DNA of 24,673 nucleotides. Origin: NORP309 sp964564165 (GTDB lineage Bacteria; Pseudomonadota; Gammaproteobacteria; Xanthomonadales; Marinicellaceae). How positions within the stretch are numbered: the stretch's first letter is position 1; each line of letters starts with the position of its first letter. The stretch is taken from assembly GCA_964564165.1 (NCBI GenBank), contig CAZLZZ010000034.1, positions 1 to 24,673 of the forward strand. The letters run 5' to 3'. Positions 1 to 6,652 of this stretch are shown piece after piece. A model generated the notes under the pieces. That model made no database searches, was not told the DNA's origin, and was given only the letters and a program-made list of their open reading frames with translations. The position numbers were made by a program, and so were the translations under genes.

Positions 1-216
1 TGGCGGTTCAAACCCAATGGTACCGAAGGCTATCGAACCGCCGAAGTTACCAAAGGTGGAGTTGACACGGATGAAATTTCATCAAAAACTTTTGAAAGCG
101 ATAAAGTGAAAGGACTGTATTTTATCGGAGAAGTGTTAGATGTTACTGCACACCTGGGCGGTTATAATTTTCAATGGGCTTGGTCGTCAGGGCATGCAGC
201 AGGTCGATATGTTTAG
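1..216 (+). CDS. HI0933-like FAD-dependent oxidoreductase, C-terminal end (partial)
   Basis: The window opens inside a plus-strand frame that runs 71 codons to TAG at 214-216. The residues include GGVDTDEISSKTFESDKVKG, then LYFIGEVLDVTAHLGGYNFQ and WAWSSGHAAGRYV. This is the characteristic C-terminus of the HI0933/YhiN (BaiN/RdsA-like) flavoprotein family, where the GE-LDV-G--GGYN-Q-A-SSG segment closes the FAD-binding fold. The 5' part, including the N-terminal dinucleotide-binding motif, lies outside the window, so substrate and full length cannot be judged. It converges on tesB with only 13 bases between the stop codons and no visible terminator. Family assignment is confident; exact function is not known for most members. 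Confidence 0.85.
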   Translation, partial: WRFKPNGTEGYRTAEVTKGGVDTDEISSKTFESDKVKGLYFIGEVLDVTAHLGGYNFQWAWSSGHAAGRYV

Positions 217-229
217 TCAGCATGTTTGA

Positions 230-1114
230 TCACTTCTGCGGTTTAAAAGGCATACGTGCTTCGTCTCGCTGTCTAATCAAACCTTGTTGAGAAGTGTTGG
301 CTACCAATTTTCCATCTAGGGTAAAAACGCGACCTTGTGCAAAACCACGGGCTTCACTGGCAACAGGGCTGTAACAATCATACAGCAACCAATCGTTGAC
401 GTTTATATCGTGGTGAAACCACATGGCGTGATCCAAGCTGGCAATTTGTAAGGTCGGGTCTAAATACGAAACAGGATGTGGAAAGGTGGAAGTCGCAACC
501 AAGTGAAAATCAGAAACAAAAGCCAGTAGCTGGCGGTGCAAAGGTTGGTGTTCGGGAATAGGCTGTCTGGTTTTGAACCAAATTTGCCTAATCGGCTCTG
601 CTGGGTTTAAATCAAAAGGGTCGACATCATCGGCAAATCTAAATTCAAAAGGACCTTGGGTGGTCATTAAACGGCGCATTCTTGGTGTTAATGATTTTAA
701 TTGCTTGCTGGTTAGAAAGGGCTTTTCGTCCAATTCATCAGGCATCGGCACTTGTGGCATGCTTGCTTGGTGCTCGTATCCTTCTTCATCAATTTGAAAA
801 GAGGCGGCTAAATTGAGTATTGGGCGACCATGTTGAATAGCCACAACCCTGCGATTACTGAAGCTTCTGCCATCTCTGGCTCTGTCCACTTGAAATACAA
901 CGGGTTTTTTGACATCGCCTTCGCGCAAAAAATAGGCATGAAAAGAATGTGCCTGTTTGTTTTCTACGGTTCTATAAGCCGCGCCTAGAGCCTGGCTTAA
1001 TACTTGGCCACCAAAAATTCGACCAGTACCAATGTCTAAAGATTGTGCGCGATAAAGATTTTCTTCGAGTTTTTCTATATTAAAATACTGCAATAAAGTT
1101 TCAATTTGATTCAT
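230..1114 (-). CDS. tesB: Acyl-CoA thioesterase II (TesB)
   Basis: This encodes a 294-residue double-hotdog thioesterase that hydrolyses acyl-CoA to free fatty acid and CoA in the cytoplasm. The sequence aligns along its whole length with E. coli TesB: FGGQVLSQAL near residue 34, HSFHAYFLREGD near 56, and the C-terminal hotdog with SDFHL, IASLDHAMWFHH and GFAQGRVF. The catalytic triad of E. coli TesB (Asp204, Thr228, Gln278) maps to Asp202, Ser226 and Gln276, so the threonine is conservatively replaced by serine. The start ATG (1112-1114) overlaps the stop of the upstream amidase gene as ATGA, implying translational coupling on one minus-strand transcript. Length is normal for the family. Confidence 0.95.
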   Translation of the reverse strand: MNQIETLLQYFNIEKLEENLYRAQSLDIGTGRIFGGQVLSQALGAAYRTVENKQAHSFHAYFLREGDVKKPVVFQVDRARDGRSFSNRRVVAIQHGRPILNLAASFQIDEEGYEHQASMPQVPMPDELDEKPFLTSKQLKSLTPRMRRLMTTQGPFEFRFADDVDPFDLNPAEPIRQIWFKTRQPIPEHQPLHRQLLAFVSDFHLVATSTFPHPVSYLDPTLQIASLDHAMWFHHDINVNDWLLYDCYSPVASEARGFAQGRVFTLDGKLVANTSQQGLIRQRDEARMPFKPQK

Positions 1115-1680
1115 AGTTGTTTGCCCAATGAGCCGATATTAATTAAGGTAATATTTTGCATAACTTGCGCCCAAGGAAATAATTTACCGGGATCCATCTT
1201 TCTACGTATATATATTTCCGGATCATTTTCAGAAGGAATTAATCGTGTATCCAAATCTTCATGTCCTGTAATGTATTTTAGACTAGGAAGTTGTTGTTGT
1301 AATTTTGTGATTAATCCGATCAATGAATCAATCTGAGTAGGAGGGTATTTATCGTACATGATTTGCGCATTGGTTTTGTGCCAATTAGGGTAGCGTCCTA
1401 TGTTGTCTAGTTCAATTCCTATAGAGTTATTGTTGTGGTCTTTTACATGGTGAGCGATTCGGTTGTTATCGACCCATTGATACACACTACCATCCTTGCC
1501 AATATAATAATGCCCACTGTTTCCTGTGCCTGATTTATAATGAACTTTTTCACCATATTCTCTGGCTGTTTTAAGATTGGGCAGTTCGGTGCAATGAATG
1601 ACTAGTAGTTCTATGCTATTAACATTTCTAGACTCAAGGTTGTCATTGTATGGTAGCTTTGTATTTAATTGATTTGACAA
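1111..1680 (-). CDS. N-acetylmuramoyl-L-alanine amidase, AmpD-like (Amidase_2 family)
   Basis: This 189-residue protein is a zinc amidase predicted to cut the bond between N-acetylmuramic acid and L-alanine in peptidoglycan or its turnover products. The first zinc ligand is His29 in VIHCTE, the second His140 in GHEDLDT, and the third Asp163 in KMDPG. The core segments SGHYYIGKDGSVYQWV and SIGIELDN are also typical of the family. There is no signal peptide, so a cytoplasmic recycling role like AmpD is likely, although other Amidase_2 enzymes cannot be excluded. The start is unusual: only TTG (1680) is available, because an in-frame stop sits two codons upstream and no ATG or GTG precedes the domain; no clear Shine-Dalgarno is visible. 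tesB follows with a 4-base overlap. Confidence 0.85.
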   Translation of the reverse strand: MSNQLNTKLPYNDNLESRNVNSIELLVIHCTELPNLKTAREYGEKVHYKSGTGNSGHYYIGKDGSVYQWVDNNRIAHHVKDHNNNSIGIELDNIGRYPNWHKTNAQIMYDKYPPTQIDSLIGLITKLQQQLPSLKYITGHEDLDTRLIPSENDPEIYIRRKMDPGKLFPWAQVMQNITLINIGSLGKQL

Positions 1681-1710
1681 TTTATTTTACGAGTTTTATC
1701 TGTTTAAAAT

Positions 1711-1775
1711 AAAGATTTTATCAAAGATAGCAGTTATACGTCTTTAAAAATTTAAAATTCTATCAAATATAGCTG
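1711..1775. promoter_or_regulatory. Imperfect direct repeat in the divergent amidase/yceD promoter region
   Basis: Two 23-base segments, 1711-1733 and 1753-1775, match at 18 of 23 positions. They share the core TATCAAA-ATAGC-G and are offset by 42 bases, about four helical turns. Read on the minus strand each contains an extended -10-like string (TGATAAAAT and TGATAGAAT), so they may be tandem promoters for the amidase-tesB pair, binding sites for one regulator, or both. No strong -35 is visible. Confidence 0.4.
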
Positions 1776-1813
1776 TTTTCTTCCTAAATAATGACTTTCA
1801 GTTTGATATTTAT

Positions 1814-1842
1814 TTGCAATGAACAGGCAAAGCAAGTAAAAT
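1814..1842 (+). promoter_or_regulatory. Predicted sigma-70 promoter for yceD-rpmF
   Basis: TTGCAA (1814-1819) and TAAAAT (1837-1842) are separated by exactly 17 bases. A start point about 7 bases downstream would fall near 1849, only a few bases before the yceD ATG at 1852. No Shine-Dalgarno is visible in between. Confidence 0.55.
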
Positions 1843-1851
1843 TCCGCGGCT

Positions 1852-2373
1852 ATGAAACAACTACCTGAGAAAATTGCCCTAGATAAGGCAGTTAATGGAC
1901 AACGGCTTTATCAAGGAAGTATAAAATTAAGCCAAATGTCCAGACTGATAGATTTATTGGCGGGGCCTACTGGAAAGATAGCTAGTGGCGAAGTAACTGA
2001 TGGAGAGGTTAAATACTCTATCGAATTCTCAAGAGCCAGAGGACTATTGGGCAAAGCTCAGGTTAAAGTTAGTGCTGATTTACCATTAATGTGTTCAATC
2101 AGTGAAAAAGAATTTATGTTTCCTGTGAAAATAGATACTGTCGTTGGCTTTATCGATGATCTGGCTTATGAAGATTTGTTGGATGAAGATATGGAAGCCT
2201 CATGGGTTATCGGCGGTTTTGTCATACCACTAGAAATAATTGAAGATGAGTTGATTTTAGTTGTACCAGATGCACCCTTTGATGAAAGCCACGAAAGTGA
2301 TAAGTCAGAAGGTGTTGTCACAAGTACAAATAAAAAACCGAACCCGTTTGACGTATTAAAGCATATAAAATAG
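1852..2373 (+). CDS. yceD: YceD/DUF177 family protein (large ribosomal RNA accumulation protein)
   Basis: This 173-residue protein belongs to the YceD (DUF177) family, which is linked to 23S rRNA accumulation and nearly always precedes rpmF, as it does here. The family pattern is visible: MKQLPEKIALDKAVNGQRLYQGSIKLSQM at the start, a central beta-rich part with VKVSADLPLMCSISEKEF, an acidic stretch around residues 105-115, and the conserved C-terminal KPNPFDVLKHIK. Many members have a CxxC pair in the central segment; here only the first cysteine is kept (CSIS). The ATG was chosen because the N-terminus matches relatives; it has no Shine-Dalgarno and sits almost on the predicted transcription start. 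rpmF follows after 36 bases. Confidence 0.9.
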   Translation: MKQLPEKIALDKAVNGQRLYQGSIKLSQMSRLIDLLAGPTGKIASGEVTDGEVKYSIEFSRARGLLGKAQVKVSADLPLMCSISEKEFMFPVKIDTVVGFIDDLAYEDLLDEDMEASWVIGGFVIPLEIIEDELILVVPDAPFDESHESDKSEGVVTSTNKKPNPFDVLKHIK

Positions 2374-2409
2374 TTTAAAATAATTAAAGTTTAATTTGGA
2401 GAATATACC

Positions 2410-2607
2410 ATGGCAGTACAAAAAAGCCGCAAAACACCCTCAAAAGTTGGCATGAGACGTTCTCATGACCATTTGAAAGCACGCACATTATCAACTGATC
2501 CTGAAAGTGGTGAAGTTCATATTCGTCACCATGTAACAGCTGAAGGCTATTACAAAGGTCAAAAAGTTATCGATATGGCTGATGACTTTTTAGAAGATCA
2601 AGAATAA
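2410..2607 (+). CDS. rpmF: 50S ribosomal protein L32
   Basis: This encodes a 65-residue large-subunit ribosomal protein. MAVQKSRKTPSKVGMRRSHD at the start and the central HIRHHVTAEGYYKGQKVI are diagnostic of L32. Compared with E. coli L32 (57 residues), which stops shortly after the KVI, this one carries an additional acidic tail, DMADDFLEDQE. A GGAG ribosome-binding site precedes the ATG at suitable distance. It is probably cotranscribed with yceD and is followed by a strong hairpin terminator, so the plsX-fab genes must depend on readthrough or on their own promoter. Confidence 0.97.
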   Translation: MAVQKSRKTPSKVGMRRSHDHLKARTLSTDPESGEVHIRHHVTAEGYYKGQKVIDMADDFLEDQE

Positions 2608-2649
2608 TTAAATGCTGTCTTAGTGTAACTAAGGCAAATATAGTAAATG

Positions 2650-2683
2650 ACGGAGCTTAATTTTTTTTAGGCTCCGTTTTTTT
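2650..2683 (+). terminator. Rho-independent terminator after rpmF
   Basis: ACGGAGC (2650-2656) pairs with GCTCCGT (2671-2677) across a 14-base loop, followed by a T-run to 2683. It sits 43 bases past the rpmF stop and before the plsX promoter. Confidence 0.8.
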
Positions 2684-2695
2684 ATGGAATTTAAA

Positions 2696-2732
2696 ACACA
2701 ATTTTGTGTCTATATACAATTCATTGTATAAT
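2696..2732 (+). promoter_or_regulatory. Promoter of plsX-fabHDG with two inverted repeats (candidate operator)
   Basis: TTGTGT (2704-2709) and TATAAT (2727-2732) are spaced by 17 bases. Two inverted repeats cover them. ACACAA-TT-TTGTGT (2696-2709) overlaps the -35, and the perfect 8-2-8 palindrome TATACAAT-TC-ATTGTATA (2713-2730) fills the spacer and enters the -10. This is where a repressor would block polymerase. The predicted start falls just before the plsX ATG (2742) with no Shine-Dalgarno between. The binding protein is unknown; the sequence does not match the FadR, FabR or FapR sites I know. Confidence 0.6.
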
Positions 2733-2741
2733 CTATAAATT

Positions 2742-3746
2742 ATGGAAAACAAAAGTTTAAAAATTTTAACAAACACCACCACTATTGCCGTGGATTTGAT
2801 GGGCGGAGACGATTATCCTGATGTGCGACTTGACACATTGTTGGCAGTTCTAAAATCTCAATCAAACATTAAATTTAGGGTTTATGTGTCCAAAAGCTAT
2901 TTAGATACCATCTCTCCTAGAGTCGCTCAGTTAGACAAGAAAATCATAGAGTTTATCTCCTGTGGCCGCTCTGTTTCCATGGCCGAATCGCCTTTTAGTG
3001 CATTGCGTCAAAAAAGAGAATCCAGTTTGTCTTTAGCGATTAAAGATGTCGCCGATAAAAAATCCAATGTTTGCGTTACAGCGGGCAATACTGGGGCAAT
3101 GGTTGCTTTATCCAAATATTGGTTAAACCCTTTGTATGATATTGAGCGACCAGTGTTGGCTACTTTGCTTCCTGGTAAATCCAAAAGAGCTTTGTTGTTA
3201 GATGTGGGTGCAACTATTGATGCCAGAGCCGATGAACTGTACAATTTTGCAAGGATTGGTAGCGCATGGCAAACCGCGTTTAATGGTACAATAAATCCCA
3301 GTATTGCCTTGTTAAATGTCGGCATAGAAAAAAACAAAGGCGATGATACAGTTAAACAAGCCGGTGTGATGTTGAGTGAGTCAAATTTAAACTACAAAGG
3401 GTTCTGTGAGGGCACGCATCTATTCAATGGTTATGCCGATGTGATTTGTTGTAATGGATTTGTGGGAAATATTACTTTAAAATCCTGTGAAGCCATGGCA
3501 TCATTCATTAAAAATGAAAGTAGTGATCCGGTAAAAGCCACAATTTGGCAAAAAATAAAAAAAGGCATGCGAATTATTGAGCCAGATAAGTATAATGGAG
3601 CGCTCTTGTTGGGTTTTGATGGTTTAATTATCAAGAGTCATGGTGATTGTAACGCACCAGCTTTTGATGCAGCATTAAACCAAGCCTTCAATATGGCACA
3701 ACAGCCGATAATATCAAAGATGACTAAAATACTGGAGAAATCATAA
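2742..3746 (+). CDS. plsX: Phosphate acyltransferase PlsX
   Basis: PlsX converts acyl-ACP to acyl-phosphate, the donor used by PlsY at the first step of phospholipid synthesis; it is a peripheral membrane enzyme. The 334-residue protein shows the family signatures in order: AVDLMGGD near residue 17, SPFSALRQKRESSLSLAI, TAGNTGAMVALSKY near 113, LLDVGAT, LLNVGIEKNKG, and C-terminal YNGALLLGFDGLIIKSHG. The N-terminus before AVDLMGGD is slightly longer than in E. coli, while the whole is a little shorter than the usual 340-360 residues. It begins the fab block: its stop TAA is followed directly by the fabH ATG. The start lies almost on the predicted transcription start, so a leaderless mRNA is possible. 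Confidence 0.96.
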   Translation: MENKSLKILTNTTTIAVDLMGGDDYPDVRLDTLLAVLKSQSNIKFRVYVSKSYLDTISPRVAQLDKKIIEFISCGRSVSMAESPFSALRQKRESSLSLAIKDVADKKSNVCVTAGNTGAMVALSKYWLNPLYDIERPVLATLLPGKSKRALLLDVGATIDARADELYNFARIGSAWQTAFNGTINPSIALLNVGIEKNKGDDTVKQAGVMLSESNLNYKGFCEGTHLFNGYADVICCNGFVGNITLKSCEAMASFIKNESSDPVKATIWQKIKKGMRIIEPDKYNGALLLGFDGLIIKSHGDCNAPAFDAALNQAFNMAQQPIISKMTKILEKS

Positions 3747-4718
3747 ATGACAATTTACTCAAAAATAATAGGAACAGGAAGATACCTACCAGAACAAGTA
3801 TTAACCAATGCTGATTTAGAGAAAATTGTCGATACCACGGATCAATGGATTCAAGAACGCACAGGCATCAAGCAAAGACACAAAGCCGCAGATGGGGAAT
3901 ATACTTCAGATTTGTCTTATCAAGCTTCACTTAAAGCGTTAGAAGCAGCAGGTATCGAAGCCTCTGATTTGGACATGATTATTGTTGGAACCACAACCCC
4001 TGATTTGATTTTTCCAAGTACAGCTTGCTTGCTACAAAGTAAACTGGGTTGTTTGGGTATAGGCGCGTTTGATGTCAACGCAGCATGTAGTGGTTTTATA
4101 TATGGGTTAAGTGTGGCCGATCAATACATCAAGTCAGGTACTCACAAAAGAATTCTTATCGTTGGTGCAGAAACCTTAACTAGGATTATCAATTGGAATG
4201 ACAGAACAACAGCTGTACTTTTTGGTGATGGTGCAGGAGCAGTGGTCATTGAAGCGAGTGAAGAACCTGGGATTTTGTCGACACATATTCATGCCAATGG
4301 TGATCATGCGGACTTATTAACCACCAATAAAGGCCCGTCGCGGGGTATGGATGACTCAAAAACAGGTCCAATTGCTATCATGATGAAGGGCAATGAGGTA
4401 TTTAAAGTGGCGGTTAGAACCCTGGGTCGCATAGTAGATGAAACACTGGCGCATAACAACATGGAAAAATCTGATATTGATTGGTTGGTGCCTCATCAAG
4501 CCAATTTACGTATAATAACTGCAACAGCTAAAAAGCTTAAAATGGATATGAGCCAAGTGGTGGTAACAGTAGATCAAACGGGCAATACCTCAGCAGCAAC
4601 CGTGCCAATGGCATTGGATATTGCTATCCGTGATGGAAGAATAAAAAGAGGTCAAACCATTTTATTAGAAGCTTTTGGTGGCGGATTTACATGGGGTTCA
4701 GCCCTGATTAAATACTAA
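3747..4718 (+). CDS. fabH: 3-oxoacyl-[ACP] synthase III (FabH)
   Basis: This 323-residue condensing enzyme initiates fatty-acid synthesis by joining acetyl-CoA with malonyl-ACP. The catalytic triad is complete: Cys114 in DVNAACSGF, His249 in VPHQANLRI and Asn279 in QTGNTSAAT. The QWIQERTGIKQR segment near residue 33 and the terminal EAFGGGFTWGSAL are typical. The ATG directly abuts the plsX stop; a GGAG site lies inside the plsX 3' end. This position after plsX and before fabD is the standard proteobacterial order. Length matches the family. Confidence 0.97.
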   Translation: MTIYSKIIGTGRYLPEQVLTNADLEKIVDTTDQWIQERTGIKQRHKAADGEYTSDLSYQASLKALEAAGIEASDLDMIIVGTTTPDLIFPSTACLLQSKLGCLGIGAFDVNAACSGFIYGLSVADQYIKSGTHKRILIVGAETLTRIINWNDRTTAVLFGDGAGAVVIEASEEPGILSTHIHANGDHADLLTTNKGPSRGMDDSKTGPIAIMMKGNEVFKVAVRTLGRIVDETLAHNNMEKSDIDWLVPHQANLRIITATAKKLKMDMSQVVVTVDQTGNTSAATVPMALDIAIRDGRIKRGQTILLEAFGGGFTWGSALIKY

Positions 4719-4730
4719 TTGTATAATCTA
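4718..4730 (+). promoter_or_regulatory. Possible internal -10/operator half-site before fabD
   Basis: ATTGTATAATCTA at 4718-4730 is identical to 2723-2735 in the plsX promoter, covering one arm of that palindrome and its -10. It lies in the 63-base gap between fabH and fabD, just at the fabH stop. No convincing -35 is seen upstream. It could be a secondary promoter or a half-site for the same regulator. Confidence 0.35.
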
Positions 4731-4781
4731 AGCACAATTGAATAAAACAATAATTTTAAAATTTATAAAGGGGACAACTTT

Positions 4782-5732
4782 ATGAACAACTTAGCATTTG
4801 TCTTTCCAGGACAAGGTTCTCAAGCCGTTGGTATGCTTGATGATTTGTATGCCACTTACCCACAAATTCAGCACCAATTTGCCCGTGCAAGTGATGTGTT
4901 GAATTTAGATTTAATGGAAATGGTAGCAACCGATCCACACAATCAGCTTAATTTAACCGAATATACCCAGCCTGCTTTGCTAGCCACCTCTGTGGCGATT
5001 TGGCAATTGTGGTGTGAAAAATCAAACATTCGCCCCACCTATATGGCAGGACATTCATTGGGTGAATATTCTGCCTTAGTTTGTGCGGGGGCATTGGATT
5101 TTGAAGACGCGGTATTGTTGACCCACAAACGGGGGCAATACATGCAACAAGCCGTGCCTGCGGGAACAGGTGCCATGGCTGCGGTATTGGGGTTGAGTGA
5201 TGAACAAGTGACTGAACTTTGCCATGATGCAGATGCCACCGGCAATGTAACAGCAGCCAATTTTAATTCACCCGGTCAAGTGGTTATATCAGGTTCTAAA
5301 GAATCGGTTGAGAAGGCCAGTGAATTGGCCAAAGAAATTGGAGCAAAGAGAGTCATGGTGTTACCAGTGAGTGTGCCTTCTCATTGTCAGTTAATGATGC
5401 CAGCTGCTGAACAATTAACAGAGGATTTGGCCACTATTGATATTAAATCCCCTGAAATTCCAGTGATACACAATGTTGATGTATTGGCGCATATATCTCC
5501 TGAAAAAATCAAACAGTCCTTAATCGAACAGCTATATAAGCCGGTTAATTGGTCACAAATTAATCAGTTTTTTATGAGCAAAAAAATTGAAAACATCGTT
5601 GAATGTGGCCCCAATAAAATTTTGTCAGGATTGGCGAAAAGAACGGCGAAAACAAACAATCACCAATGGAATATCAACAGTTTAAACACAACAAAAGGCT
5701 TCGAAAAAGCCTTAACATTAGGCTCTGAATAA
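4782..5732 (+). CDS. fabD: Malonyl-CoA:ACP transacylase (FabD)
   Basis: FabD moves the malonyl group from CoA to acyl carrier protein, supplying the elongation substrate. The 316-residue sequence has the oxyanion-hole GQGSQ (Gln11), nucleophile Ser92 in GHSLGEYSAL, Arg117 in THKRGQYMQ that binds the malonyl carboxylate, and His201 in SVPSHCQLM. All four fall at the same numbers as in E. coli FabD. A strong AAAGGGG ribosome-binding site precedes the ATG. Its stop overlaps the fabG start by one base (TAATG), indicating coupled translation. Confidence 0.97.
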   Translation: MNNLAFVFPGQGSQAVGMLDDLYATYPQIQHQFARASDVLNLDLMEMVATDPHNQLNLTEYTQPALLATSVAIWQLWCEKSNIRPTYMAGHSLGEYSALVCAGALDFEDAVLLTHKRGQYMQQAVPAGTGAMAAVLGLSDEQVTELCHDADATGNVTAANFNSPGQVVISGSKESVEKASELAKEIGAKRVMVLPVSVPSHCQLMMPAAEQLTEDLATIDIKSPEIPVIHNVDVLAHISPEKIKQSLIEQLYKPVNWSQINQFFMSKKIENIVECGPNKILSGLAKRTAKTNNHQWNINSLNTTKGFEKALTLGSE

Positions 5733-6481
5733 TGAATATTACAATAAAAGATCAAGTGGCTTTAGTCACCGGTGCATCACGTGGGATTGGTGCTGCTATC
5801 GCAAATACATTAATTCAGGCAGGTGCTTATGTTATTGGAACAGCAACCAGTCAAGCTGGTGCAGATGCTATTTCTGAACGTTTAGGTGACAAGGGTATTA
5901 ATGGCACTGGCAAAGTATTAAATGTCAGCGATGCCGATTCAATTGCCGCACTCATGGCAGATTTAAAAGCGGCGAAAACATTGCCAACTATTTTGGTGAA
6001 CAATGCAGGCGTGTCTAAAGACAACTTGCTAATGCGCTTAAAAGACGATGAATGGGACTTCATTATGGACACCAATTTAAAATCAGTATACCGCATGAGT
6101 AAAGCCTGTATTAGACCCATGATGAAAGCTCGCACAGGCAGAATTATTACCATAGGTTCAGTAATAGGTTCAATGGGAAATCCGGGTCAGAGTGTATATG
6201 CTGCTGCTAAAGCAGGGTTAATTGGATTCAGTAAATCCTTGGCAAAAGAAATCGGTTCAAGAAATATCACGGTCAATGTTATCGCACCAGGGTTTATCCA
6301 AACCGATATGACCAAAGACATGGATGACGACAACAAAGCCGCCATGGCAAGCAGTATCCCATTGGGTAAACTGGGCGAGGCTCAAGATATAGCCAATGCT
6401 GTGTTGTTTTTGGCATCGGATATGGGGCAGTACATCACAGGCGAAACGTTACACGTCAATGGCGGGATGTACATGAATTAA
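5732..6481 (+). CDS. fabG: 3-oxoacyl-[ACP] reductase (FabG)
   Basis: This 249-residue short-chain dehydrogenase reduces 3-oxoacyl-ACP with NADPH in each elongation cycle. The cofactor motif TGASRGIG is at residues 13-20, NNAG at 90-93, and the catalytic residues are Ser143, Tyr156 and Lys160 (YAAAK). The C-terminus VLFLASDMGQYITGETLHVN is typical. It overlaps fabD by one base and closes the lipid block. In most gammaproteobacteria acpP follows; here there is no acpP, and a REP-like hairpin and a foreign-looking restriction-modification island come next. Confidence 0.96.
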   Translation: MNITIKDQVALVTGASRGIGAAIANTLIQAGAYVIGTATSQAGADAISERLGDKGINGTGKVLNVSDADSIAALMADLKAAKTLPTILVNNAGVSKDNLLMRLKDDEWDFIMDTNLKSVYRMSKACIRPMMKARTGRIITIGSVIGSMGNPGQSVYAAAKAGLIGFSKSLAKEIGSRNITVNVIAPGFIQTDMTKDMDDDNKAAMASSIPLGKLGEAQDIANAVLFLASDMGQYITGETLHVNGGMYMN

Positions 6482-6494
6482 TATTATAAACTAT

Positions 6495-6520
6495 GTAGGG
6501 GAGGACCCATGCGTGCTCCC
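6495..6520. repeat. REP-like palindromic unit after fabG
   Basis: GTAGGGGAGGACCCATGCGTGCTCCC-type sequence forms a hairpin with an 8-base arm (GGGAGGAC against GTGCTCCC, with mismatches) around a short CCATGC loop. It resembles the hairpins at 23346-23367 and 23431-23452. It lacks a T-run, so it is more likely a dispersed repeat than a classical terminator, although it could protect the fabG mRNA end. Confidence 0.5.
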
Positions 6521-6587
6521 ATAAACAACCTGAATATTATTAAAAAATCAAAATAGAAGTTTTATTTAAATCTGTTATTAATTAAAA

Positions 6588-6596
6588 TGTTGTAAT
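6588..6596 (+). promoter_or_regulatory. Extended -10 promoter before the methyltransferase
   Basis: TG-T-TGTAAT (6588-6596) matches an extended -10 element. No good -35 is seen at 17 bases. Predicted start near 6603 would put the GTCCG repeats inside the first 40 transcribed bases. Confidence 0.4.
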
Positions 6597-6607
6597 CTCA
6601 TACGTTT

Positions 6608-6643
6608 GTCCGTAATATTGTCCGTGTCCGTAAACTCGTCCGC
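6608..6643 (+). repeat. Four GTCCG iterons with 12-6-12 spacing upstream of the methyltransferase
   Basis: GTCCGT begins at 6608, 6620 and 6626, and GTCCGC begins at 6638, so starts are 12, 6 and 12 bases apart. The two outer intervals contain similar TAATATT and TAAACTC fillers. The array ends 9 bases before the ATG at 6653, in the place normally occupied by a ribosome-binding site, and none is visible. This arrangement suits an operator for a small DNA-binding domain; the arm-type domain at the start of the encoded protein is an obvious candidate. Confidence 0.6.
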
Positions 6644-6652
6644 AAATAAACC

